This document shows positions 25,008 to 31,912 of a DNA stretch of 35,394 nt, in pieces. Below the pieces are notes generated by a model. It ran no database searches and was not told the DNA's origin. It worked only from the letters and a program-made list of their open reading frames with translations. Within the stretch, counting starts at the first letter, position 1; each line of letters starts with the position of its first letter. The position numbers and the translations under genes are program-made. Source of the DNA: Pseudobutyrivibrio sp. (lineage in GTDB: Bacteria > Bacillota > Clostridia > Lachnospirales > Lachnospiraceae); assembly GCA_024684955.1 (NCBI GenBank), contig JAIKWH010000035.1, positions 1 through 35,394 on the forward strand, given 5' to 3'.

Positions 25008-25977
25008 TGTTTAGTGATCTGCAAATCTCGTACTGATATTCATCGATTCCCTTGTTCATAGCAAGTGCCTCGTCAATATCAAAGTCAACGAACTCGCCAT
25101 GACGATATCCAACAACTCGGTTGTTCTTGCCCTCGCAAAGGAGATCAACAGCCATAGCACCCATTGTAGATGCATAAACTCTATCCTTTGCAGTAGGTGA
25201 ACCACCACGCTGCATGTGTCCTAAGATTGTGGCACGTGTCTCGATACCAGTAGCGGCCTCGATACGCTTTGCCATAGATGTAGAGTGGCCAATACCCTCT
25301 GCATTAATAATGATGTGGTGCTGCTTGCCCTTCTTACGTCCCTCGATGATGTGATTAACAAGCTTTTGCTCGTCATAATCATATCTCTCAGGCAGGAGAA
25401 CATCCTCTGCACCATTGGCAATACCGCACCATAATGCGATGTAGCCAGCGCCACGACCCATAACCTCAATAATAGAACATCTCTCATGAGAAGTAGATGT
25501 ATCGCGGACTTTATCGATAGCCTCCATTGCTGTGTTTACAGCAGTATCAAAACCGATTGTGTATTCTGTACAAGAGATATCAAGATCGATTGTGCCTGGA
25601 AGGCCAATTGTGTTGATGCCATATTTAGAAATTTTCTGAGCACCCTTGAATGAACCATCACCACCGATAACTACAAGACCATCGATACCAGCAGCGATAG
25701 CATTTTTTGCAGCCTTCTCCTGGTATTCTGGCTGAAGCATCTCAAGGCAACGAGCGGTCTGTAAAATAGTACCACCGCGCTGAATTGTCTCAGAAACTGA
25801 ATGTGCTGTCATATCTATTATTTCATTAGAGAGAAGTCCAGCATAACCTCTCCTAATACCTTTAACCTGCTTACCTCTAGCAATTGCCTGGCGAACTACT
25901 GCACGAATTGCAGCGTTCATGCCTGGTGCATCGCCTCCGGAAGTCAGGACGCCTATTGTGTGTACGCCATCTGCCAT
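24991..25977 (-). CDS. pfkA: 6-phosphofructokinase
   Basis: A 328-residue phosphofructokinase catalysing the committed step of glycolysis. GGDGS (105-109) indicates the ATP-dependent type (the PPi-dependent type has Asp in place of the second Gly). The catalytic motif, normally PGTIDND, reads PGTIDLD (127-133): Asp131 and Asp133 are kept and the intervening Asn is Leu. MGRGAGYIA (near 171-179) and the C-terminal HMQRGGSP fructose-6-phosphate site are present. AGGAGG precedes the ATG. The gene follows dnaE by 83 bases, has its own candidate promoter and cre-like site there, and overlaps the downstream methyltransferase by 17 bases. The dnaE-pfkA arrangement is common in Firmicutes. Confidence 0.95.
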   Translation of the reverse strand: MADGVHTIGVLTSGGDAPGMNAAIRAVVRQAIARGKQVKGIRRGYAGLLSNEIIDMTAHSVSETIQRGGTILQTARCLEMLQPEYQEKAAKNAIAAGIDGLVVIGGDGSFKGAQKISKYGINTIGLPGTIDLDISCTEYTIGFDTAVNTAMEAIDKVRDTSTSHERCSIIEVMGRGAGYIALWCGIANGAEDVLLPERYDYDEQKLVNHIIEGRKKGKQHHIIINAEGIGHSTSMAKRIEAATGIETRATILGHMQRGGSPTAKDRVYASTMGAMAVDLLCEGKNNRVVGYRHGEFVDFDIDEALAMNKGIDEYQYEICRSLNNDYKY

Positions 25978-26027
25978 TGTTGTTGTTTCCTCCTAAAATT
26001 ATACCTCTTGAAAATAATTCCAATATA

Positions 26028-26055
26028 TTTTATCCTCTTTTAAAAACGTTTTCAA
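26028..26055 (-). promoter_or_regulatory. Putative pfkA promoter
   Basis: On the - strand TTGAAA (26050-26055), a 16-base spacer and TAAAAT (26028-26033), each matching the consensus at five of six positions. It lies in the gap after dnaE and gives a leader of about 44 bases. Confidence 0.5.
26040..26055 (-). promoter_or_regulatory. cre-like palindrome overlapping the pfkA -35 box
   Basis: TTGAAAACGTTTTTAA on the - strand is a near-perfect palindrome centred on CG and matches the catabolite-responsive element consensus WTGNNANCGNNNNCAW at every fixed position but one. It covers the -35 box of the putative pfkA promoter. It would bind CcpA or another LacI/GalR-family regulator. The function is inferred from sequence only. 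Confidence 0.45.
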
Positions 26056-26060
26056 TGCTT

Positions 26061-29000
26061 TTAGAATTTGAATTTCAGTTTTTTCTCTACAATTCGAACA
26101 TTTTCTGCCCCAAATCTGTCTGAAAGCAGACTAATGTTTTCTTTACCGCCATTTATCGACCAATTAATACCCATTTTTTTGATGGCTTTTTCAGCAGAAA
26201 GATAGATGACCAATCCATCATTTCCATCCATTTCTCTCACCAGGTCTGCCAGGTCTGATTCTGCCTCATCGTAAGCAGCCTTGTTGGCAAACTGGATCCA
26301 TACCTCCTTGCCACAGTCATCAAAGGATTTGATATCCTGACAAATTATCTTGGCATCCTTTTCCTCCTCAGCCTGAACTCGGCCGCTGATAAAGACCTTG
26401 TTTCCCTCAGCGATAAGATGTCTTGCCCCCTCGTAACTGTTTGGGAATACTATTACTTCCACATCCCCAGTCAAATCCTCTAGGGTAAGGAAGGCCATAG
26501 TCTTATTATTCTTTGTATATTTAATTGTGACAGTGGAAATCATGCCTCCTATGACAACATTTTTGCCGTCGCTGACATGGGCCATGCCAGTCTCCTCATC
26601 CACTGCAAATTCAGATGCGTGACTGGTGACATTTGTCTCCAAGAGAGAAATGTAATCGTCCAGAGGATGTCCGCTGACGTACACTCCCATCAGTTCCTTT
26701 TCAAAGGCCAAAAGCATTTCCTTGTCAAACTCCTCCATGTTAGGGAAGCTGATTTTTAACTCTTCCTTTTGCTCTTCGTTTAGGAAATCCCCCAGGGACA
26801 TCTGTCCCTCTACCTCATTCTTTTTCTTGGTGTTGACCGAATCTAAAATATCAGGGAAGACCATACACTTTTGTCTGCGGTTGCCCTCTAATGTATCTAA
26901 AGCACCTGCCTTTATCAGGTTTTCTATGGTGCGTTTGTTGGCATCATATTTGCTGACTCTGGTAATGAAATCCTCCAGGTCCCTATATTTTCCAGCCTTT
27001 TCCCTCTCATATTTGATGGCATCAATAGTAGGTCTACCCACAGATTTTATAGCATAAAGACCATATCTTATTTTGCCATCATCCACTGAGAATCTACCAT
27101 CTCCATTGTTTACATCAGGAGGCAGTACCTCTATGCCTGATGAACGGCAGACACCTATATAGGCTGCCACCTTGCCTGATGCCTCTATGACAGATGTCAT
27201 GAGGGCTGCCATAAATTCTATAGGATAGTATTTTTTGAGGTAGGCTGTCTGCAGGGCTACAACTGCGTAGGCTGCTGCATGAGATTTGTTAAAGGCGTAT
27301 GATGCAAAGGCAATCATATCGTCGTAAATCTTGTTGGCCACATCCTCAGGAATGCCATTTTGAATACATCCAGGCACGTTCTCCTCCGGCTTGCCATATA
27401 CGAAATTGTGGCGCTCCTCCTCCATGACATGGTGCTTTTTCTTTGACATGGCACGACGCACAAGGTCAGACCTACCCATAGAATATCCAGCCAGGTCTCG
27501 CACGATTTGCATAACCTGCTCCTGATATACTATACAGCCATAGGTAGGGGCCAATATTGGCTCCAACTGTGGGCAAGAATAACTAACAGCCTCCGGATTG
27601 TTTTTACCCTTTATGTACTGAGGGATAAAATCCATTGGGCCCGGACGATAAAGGGAAATACCTGCAATAATGTCCTCGATGGAATTTGGCTTTAATTCCT
27701 TCATGAAATTTTTCATACCGGTAGATTCCAACTGGAAAATACCATCGCATTTGCCGGAGGAGATCAACTCCATAACACCTTTGTCATTGTAGTCAATCTG
27801 GTCCATGTTTAGTTTGATGCCGTGATTTTTCTCAACTAGTTTTACGGCGTCACTTATAACAGTAAGGGTGCGAAGCCCCAAAAAGTCCATTTTTAACAGA
27901 CCCAGCTCCTCGATGGTAGTCATGACATACTGGGTAACAATGGTGCCATCACCGCCTCTAGAAAGAGGAACATATTCGTCCATAGGACGACCGGCAATAA
28001 CAACACCTGCTGCATGCATACCTGTGTTTCTAGGCAGGCCCTCCAGTGTGCGGGCCACATCTACCAGGTTTTGAACCTGGGCATCGCCATCATATAAAGC
28101 CTTGAACTCAGGATTTCTCTCCAGGGCCTTGTCCAGGGTAATATCAAGGTCCATAGGGATCATCTTGGCAACAGAATCTACATAGCCATATGGCAAATCC
28201 ATAACTCGTCCCACATCCCTGATAACACCCCTGGCTTTTAGGGTACCAAAGGTGACAATCTGGGTGACGCAGTCCTTGCCATATTTTTCGATGACGTAAT
28301 CAATAACCTCTGAACGTCTCTCATAGCAGAAGTCAATATCTATATCAGGCATGGATACACGCTCTGGATTAAGGAAACGCTCAAACACCAGGCTGTATTT
28401 AATTGGGTCGATATTGGTTATGCCTGTGGTGTAGGAAACCAAAGATCCTGCTGCAGAGCCTCTGCCCGGTCCAACAGGAATGCCATGGGTCCTAGCGTAA
28501 TTTATGAAATCCCAAACAATGAGGAAATAGTCAACATAGCCCATATTGTGGATGGTGTCTAACTCGTATTGGAGCCTTGGCTTTAATTCCTCTGCCTTTT
28601 CTCCATATCTGCTGTCCAGGCCCTCCCAGCATAGTTTGTTTAGGTATGACCAGGAATCATAGCCCTCTGGCACCTGGTAATGAGGCAGTTTGCTCTCGTG
28701 GAATACAATCTCTACATGGCACCTGTCAGCAATCTCCTGGGTCCTGTAGACAGCCTCTTTTGCATATGGGAAAAGTTCTAGCATCTCCTCCTCAGATTTG
28801 ACATAAAACTCGTCTGTCTCAAAACGCATCCTGTCCACGTCTGACAGTTTTTTGCCGGTCTGAATGCAAAGGAGCACGTCATGGCTGGCAGCATCCTCCC
28901 TGTTGGTGTAGTGGCAGTCATTGGTGGCAACCAGAGGAATGCCTGTCTCCTTTGACATGCGCATCAAATCACTATTGACCTTTTGCTGGTCGGCTATGCC

Positions 29001-29534
29001 GTGGTCTTGCATCTCCAGGAAATAATTATCAGGGCCAAATGTGTCCCTGTATTTGAGGGCAACAGCCTTGGCATCATCATATAATCCCCTGGTGAGGAGG
29101 CGGGCAATCTCTCCTGCCAGGCAGGCAGAAAGGCAGATTATCCCCTCATGATATTTCTCCAAGGTCTCAAAATCCACCCTAGGCTTGTAGTAATATCCAT
29201 CTACAAATCCGGTGGAAACAATTTTTATCAAGTTTTGATAGCCCAGATCATTCTCCGCAAGAAGGATAAGGTGGTAGTACCTGTCCTCACCCTGGACCCT
29301 CTCTCGGTCAAACCTGGACCCCGGTGCAACATATACCTCACATCCAATTACTGGATTGATGCCGGCAGCCTTGCACTCCTTATAAAAATCGATGCAGCCA
29401 TACATAACACCGTGGTCAGTAATAGCGGCAGCGGTCATACCAAGATTCTTGCATTTTTCCACATATGATTTTATTTTATTTGACCCATCAAGGAGGGAAT
29501 ACTCCGTATGGGTGTGCAGATGTACAAAACTCAT
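26061..29534 (-). CDS. dnaE: DNA polymerase III alpha subunit, DnaE type
   Basis: A 1157-residue replicative polymerase subunit. Domains in order: PHP (about 1-280) starting HLHTHTEYSLLDG; the polymerase palm with catalytic aspartates in PDIDIDF (about 396-402); thumb, fingers and beta-binding region; a helix-hairpin-helix region (about 830-900); and an OB fold (about 985-1060, VVIGGMISTVTIKY). The PHP metal ligands appear intact (HxH, DHG, CEV, QDHG, NDCHY), unlike the degenerate E. coli PHP. Length is near that of E. coli DnaE, so this is not PolC. AGGAAGAG precedes the start. The upstream gap contains a repeat and a terminator-like hairpin. Confidence 0.96.
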   Translation of the reverse strand: MSFVHLHTHTEYSLLDGSNKIKSYVEKCKNLGMTAAAITDHGVMYGCIDFYKECKAAGINPVIGCEVYVAPGSRFDRERVQGEDRYYHLILLAENDLGYQNLIKIVSTGFVDGYYYKPRVDFETLEKYHEGIICLSACLAGEIARLLTRGLYDDAKAVALKYRDTFGPDNYFLEMQDHGIADQQKVNSDLMRMSKETGIPLVATNDCHYTNREDAASHDVLLCIQTGKKLSDVDRMRFETDEFYVKSEEEMLELFPYAKEAVYRTQEIADRCHVEIVFHESKLPHYQVPEGYDSWSYLNKLCWEGLDSRYGEKAEELKPRLQYELDTIHNMGYVDYFLIVWDFINYARTHGIPVGPGRGSAAGSLVSYTTGITNIDPIKYSLVFERFLNPERVSMPDIDIDFCYERRSEVIDYVIEKYGKDCVTQIVTFGTLKARGVIRDVGRVMDLPYGYVDSVAKMIPMDLDITLDKALERNPEFKALYDGDAQVQNLVDVARTLEGLPRNTGMHAAGVVIAGRPMDEYVPLSRGGDGTIVTQYVMTTIEELGLLKMDFLGLRTLTVISDAVKLVEKNHGIKLNMDQIDYNDKGVMELISSGKCDGIFQLESTGMKNFMKELKPNSIEDIIAGISLYRPGPMDFIPQYIKGKNNPEAVSYSCPQLEPILAPTYGCIVYQEQVMQIVRDLAGYSMGRSDLVRRAMSKKKHHVMEEERHNFVYGKPEENVPGCIQNGIPEDVANKIYDDMIAFASYAFNKSHAAAYAVVALQTAYLKKYYPIEFMAALMTSVIEASGKVAAYIGVCRSSGIEVLPPDVNNGDGRFSVDDGKIRYGLYAIKSVGRPTIDAIKYEREKAGKYRDLEDFITRVSKYDANKRTIENLIKAGALDTLEGNRRQKCMVFPDILDSVNTKKKNEVEGQMSLGDFLNEEQKEELKISFPNMEEFDKEMLLAFEKELMGVYVSGHPLDDYISLLETNVTSHASEFAVDEETGMAHVSDGKNVVIGGMISTVTIKYTKNNKTMAFLTLEDLTGDVEVIVFPNSYEGARHLIAEGNKVFISGRVQAEEEKDAKIICQDIKSFDDCGKEVWIQFANKAAYDEAESDLADLVREMDGNDGLVIYLSAEKAIKKMGINWSINGGKENISLLSDRFGAENVRIVEKKLKFKF

Positions 29535-29545
29535 AACTTACTCTT

Positions 29546-29587
29546 CCTATGCCCTAGCCAGGGGCTCTTTACAAAAATAACCTACCT
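29546..29587. repeat. Short stem-loop repeat, dnaE-proximal copy
   Basis: An imperfect direct repeat of about 45 bases also found at 29810-29855. Shared features are CCTATGC, a 4-bp stem around a 7-base loop of the form TAGCYAS, then TTACAAAAAT and CTACC. Here the stem is GCCC (29551-29554) with GGGC (29562-29565). In the other copy it is GCTC with GAGC, so pairing is preserved by changes on both sides. It lies between the terminator-like hairpin and the dnaE ribosome site. Confidence 0.5.
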
Positions 29588-29606
29588 ATTATTTTACATA
29601 GGCAGG
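29572..29606 (-). terminator. Terminator-like hairpin upstream of dnaE
   Basis: On the - strand AACCTGCCTAT and ATAGGTAGGTT form an 11-bp stem (one G-U wobble) followed by ATTTTTG. It would stop transcripts arriving from the phosphoesterase operon. The same bases contain a promoter-like pair, TTGCAT (29614-29619) and TAAAAT (29591-29596) with 17 between, which could serve dnaE; the two readings are not exclusive. Confidence 0.45.
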
Positions 29607-29648
29607 TTGTGATATGCAAACATATTTTCTATTTTTTAAAACTATGAC

Positions 29649-29767
29649 TTTTTGCTGACTCAATAATGAAATTGTCAGCAAAAATCCTGCTTCGCAGGAC
29701 AACTTTTCCATTGCATGTAAAAGTTGGTCAGGTACGATTCTTGTTTTTCTGATGAAAAACAAGAATC
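29649..29767. repeat. Four-hairpin repeat, copy 3
   Basis: A third copy of the element at 251-509, in the 305-base gap between dnaE and the phosphoesterase gene. Stems are TTTTTGCTGAC/GTCAGCAAAAA (29649-29659 with 29674-29684), TCCTGC-TTC-GCAGGA (29685-29699), CAACTTTT/AAAAGTTG (29700-29707 with 29719-29726, loop shortened) and the perfect 14-bp GATTCTTGTTTTTC stem (29736-29767). On the - strand the second stem is followed by TTTTTGC and could terminate transcription. A further hairpin TTGTGGGC/GCCCACAA lies just beyond it, at about 29777-29806. Confidence 0.75.
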
Positions 29768-29809
29768 TATGACTTCTTGTGGGCCACTTAAGGAAAAAGC
29801 CCACAAAAA

Positions 29810-29855
29810 CCTATGCTCTAGCTACGAGCCGGGTGTCTATTACAAAAATCTACCC
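29810..29855. repeat. Short stem-loop repeat, phosphoesterase-proximal copy
   Basis: Partner of the element at 29546-29587. The stem is GCTC (29815-29818) with GAGC (29826-29829) around a 7-base loop. Its right part covers the stop codon and last codons of the phosphoesterase gene. The pair brackets the third four-hairpin repeat. Confidence 0.5.
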
Positions 29856-30814
29856 TTATGGTTTTCAACTATTCTGTCAGTTCCGGCCCCAAATCGGGTA
29901 AAGAACAATTTGCCTGCTGCAGCGTCAATCTGGAGAATGTCAAAACTCTCCTGGGTCCTGTCTCCCAGCCTTCTCTTTGGGACTGTTGCCCCATTTGGCT
30001 TGTGGTCTGTGTAGTATTCACACTTGGCACAATTTATGGAAACAATAGGAAACATGCCATTGTTTAATCCATTAAAAATCTGGTCGCAGTGGTTGTGACC
30101 ATTTATAAAGGCCAGAATCCTGTCGGCATAGGTGTCCATGACAGTGACCAATTCGTGGCGGTGTCTCATGTCCTTGGCCCAGGCCTGTAGGGACAAAAGG
30201 GGAGGGACATGAGAAAAAATAAGGGCCCTGTAATCTGATGGCATAGTGCGGAGGGTATATTCCAACCAGCCCACACACTGCATGCTAAAACCGTAGCGAA
30301 CCTGCTCCTTTGGCTCAAAGGAATCTATAAAGATAAGTCTTAATTTTTCTCCTGAAAGGTCTTTATAGTACTGGGGCCTGTCAGGATATTTTAATTCTGG
30401 ATTACCCCTGAAATAATTGTAGTCGTGATTGCCAGGAACTATATATAGGGGATGTCCCAGTGACTCCATGTCTGAAATACATCTCTGCTCTATGGCCAGG
30501 GTCCTATCCAAAGGCAGCAGTCCATCAGACAAATCTCCCAGGTGAATGATGCCATTTAGTTTTATCTTTTTATCCAAGGCTCTGAGGGAGGCTATGGTGT
30601 CATCCCAGGTGCCATTTTCCACATAGTGAGAATCTGCAATAAGGGCAAAAGTAGGAAGACCAGGGTGGGAATTTACCCTGGCTGCCACATCATCTACCTC
30701 CTCTTCTATCCAGGTGGCTGGGCCAGTCTCCTGACGCCATGGGTCCCAGATAGAGCGGGGCTCATAATCGTAGGTATATATCCACTTGTAGTTTTTTTCT
30801 GTAAGTAAATCCAT
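29840..30814 (-). CDS. Calcineurin-like metallophosphoesterase
   Basis: A 324-residue dinuclear-metal phosphoesterase. All family motifs are present in order: ADSH (DxH), HLGDLSDG (GDxxD), PGNHDY (GNHD), FSHVPP (His) and NGHNH (GHxH). The 55 N-terminal residues, with several Trp and Tyr (MDLLTEKNYKWIYTYDYEP), are not part of the core. No signal peptide is visible, so it is probably cytoplasmic. It begins 32 bases after the LicD gene, so it is the last gene of the surface-decoration operon and might act on a phosphodiester or nucleotide intermediate of that pathway; this is inference from position. Its last codons lie in a short repeat. Confidence 0.9.
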   Translation of the reverse strand: MDLLTEKNYKWIYTYDYEPRSIWDPWRQETGPATWIEEEVDDVAARVNSHPGLPTFALIADSHYVENGTWDDTIASLRALDKKIKLNGIIHLGDLSDGLLPLDRTLAIEQRCISDMESLGHPLYIVPGNHDYNYFRGNPELKYPDRPQYYKDLSGEKLRLIFIDSFEPKEQVRYGFSMQCVGWLEYTLRTMPSDYRALIFSHVPPLLSLQAWAKDMRHRHELVTVMDTYADRILAFINGHNHCDQIFNGLNNGMFPIVSINCAKCEYYTDHKPNGATVPKRRLGDRTQESFDILQIDAAAGKLFFTRFGAGTDRIVENHKGRFL

Positions 30815-30846
30815 AGATACACAGTCCTTTGCTGCTTTTTTCTAAT

Positions 30847-31854
30847 TCAACCCTGCCACAGTGGGATATTTCCTGAATTTGCATCCTCTCGTCTAACTAC
30901 CTTTTTGCCCACCTTTTCATCATAGTAATTATCCAGGTAAACGTAATAGTCCTCTATACCCATAGCCTCCAATTGGGCGCCAATCTCCTGATGCCAAAGG
31001 CTTACAATAATAAGCCTGCTGTTTGCATCCAAAAGGGATGGTATCTGATCTGGATTTATAACCTCCAGACCGTAGGCCTTGCTGCCCCATTTATTTTTGT
31101 CATTATCAAAAACGCACTCCACCTGATCCTTTAGGCCAAATCTTTCCAGCCAAATGCGGAGGGAGTCTGCTGCACCAAAGAGATATATCTTTTTGCCAGA
31201 TATGTCCTCCAGCATTCCTGTATATCTTTTTACGTATTTTTTGTAGTCAGTTTCCGTGTCAAAAAACCAATAGTTAGGACGAGGTTCCATGGCACCAATT
31301 GGCCATGCCCAGTCCTTGTAGACTTCTGTTAATACCTTTCTTGTGCAGGAAGGAATTGGGAGAGTCAATCCCTCGAATCTGCCCTGAGCTGCAGGTTCGA
31401 ACCAGGATTTTAGATAGATGGCACTTTTCTTGTCCCAATCTCCCATGGTAGGGGTATGGTATGAGTCAGCCCCTGGGATTTCCTCCAAAGGAATAATGTC
31501 TATGGCAATGCCATGATGTCCCCCTTCTCTGAGAGAATCCACAAAATTTTTCCTAAAGGCTGTGGTTCCATTTCGCCTCAGTTTCATGTAGGCACATCCC
31601 CCCTCATCCAAAGGAGTCTGTAGAAAATTCTCCTCAGCAAACCACTGGGGATTTTGAGCCAAAATGGCATAATCCTCCTTTGGCATGACAATGTCTACAT
31701 CATCATCCCACGGCAGATATCCCTGATTTCTCTGTATCCCAAGCAAGGTGCCAAAAAAAGCGTAGTATTTTAGCCCATGGGTTTGGCAAACCCTTGCCAG
31801 GTCTTTTATTAAGTCTATTTGGATTTCTCTAAGGCGGCTAATGTTGTCTATCAA
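30847..31854 (-). CDS. LicD-family phosphotransferase with C-terminal Rossmann-like domain
   Basis: A 335-residue protein. Residues 1-190 are a LicD domain (nucleotidyltransferase fold): FFGTLLGIQRNQGYLPWDDD with catalytic-type aspartates D50, D51, D52 and D54, then YMKLRRNGTTAF and VYKDWAWP. LicD proteins transfer phosphocholine or related groups from CDP carriers to teichoic acids and glycans. Residues about 222-310 form a Rossmann-like domain (KIYLFGAADS, FDNDKNKWG) shared with the cytidylyltransferase at the right edge. Translation starts at TTG 31854, supported by a perfect AGGAGG seven bases upstream. The gene lies 58 bases after the glycosyltransferase and 32 before the phosphoesterase. 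Confidence 0.87.
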   Translation of the reverse strand: MIDNISRLREIQIDLIKDLARVCQTHGLKYYAFFGTLLGIQRNQGYLPWDDDVDIVMPKEDYAILAQNPQWFAEENFLQTPLDEGGCAYMKLRRNGTTAFRKNFVDSLREGGHHGIAIDIIPLEEIPGADSYHTPTMGDWDKKSAIYLKSWFEPAAQGRFEGLTLPIPSCTRKVLTEVYKDWAWPIGAMEPRPNYWFFDTETDYKKYVKRYTGMLEDISGKKIYLFGAADSLRIWLERFGLKDQVECVFDNDKNKWGSKAYGLEVINPDQIPSLLDANSRLIIVSLWHQEIGAQLEAMGIEDYYVYLDNYYDEKVGKKVVRREDANSGNIPLWQG

Positions 31855-31912
31855 TTTTGGACCTCCTAACCATATAAAATCTTCCCTTGCCCCTTTGATG
31901 CTAACAGGGACC

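Noticed and set aside
29535-29839. Insertion sequence between dnaE and the phosphoesterase gene
   Set aside because: No transposase frame and no clear terminal inverted repeats with target duplication; it is described as repeats instead.
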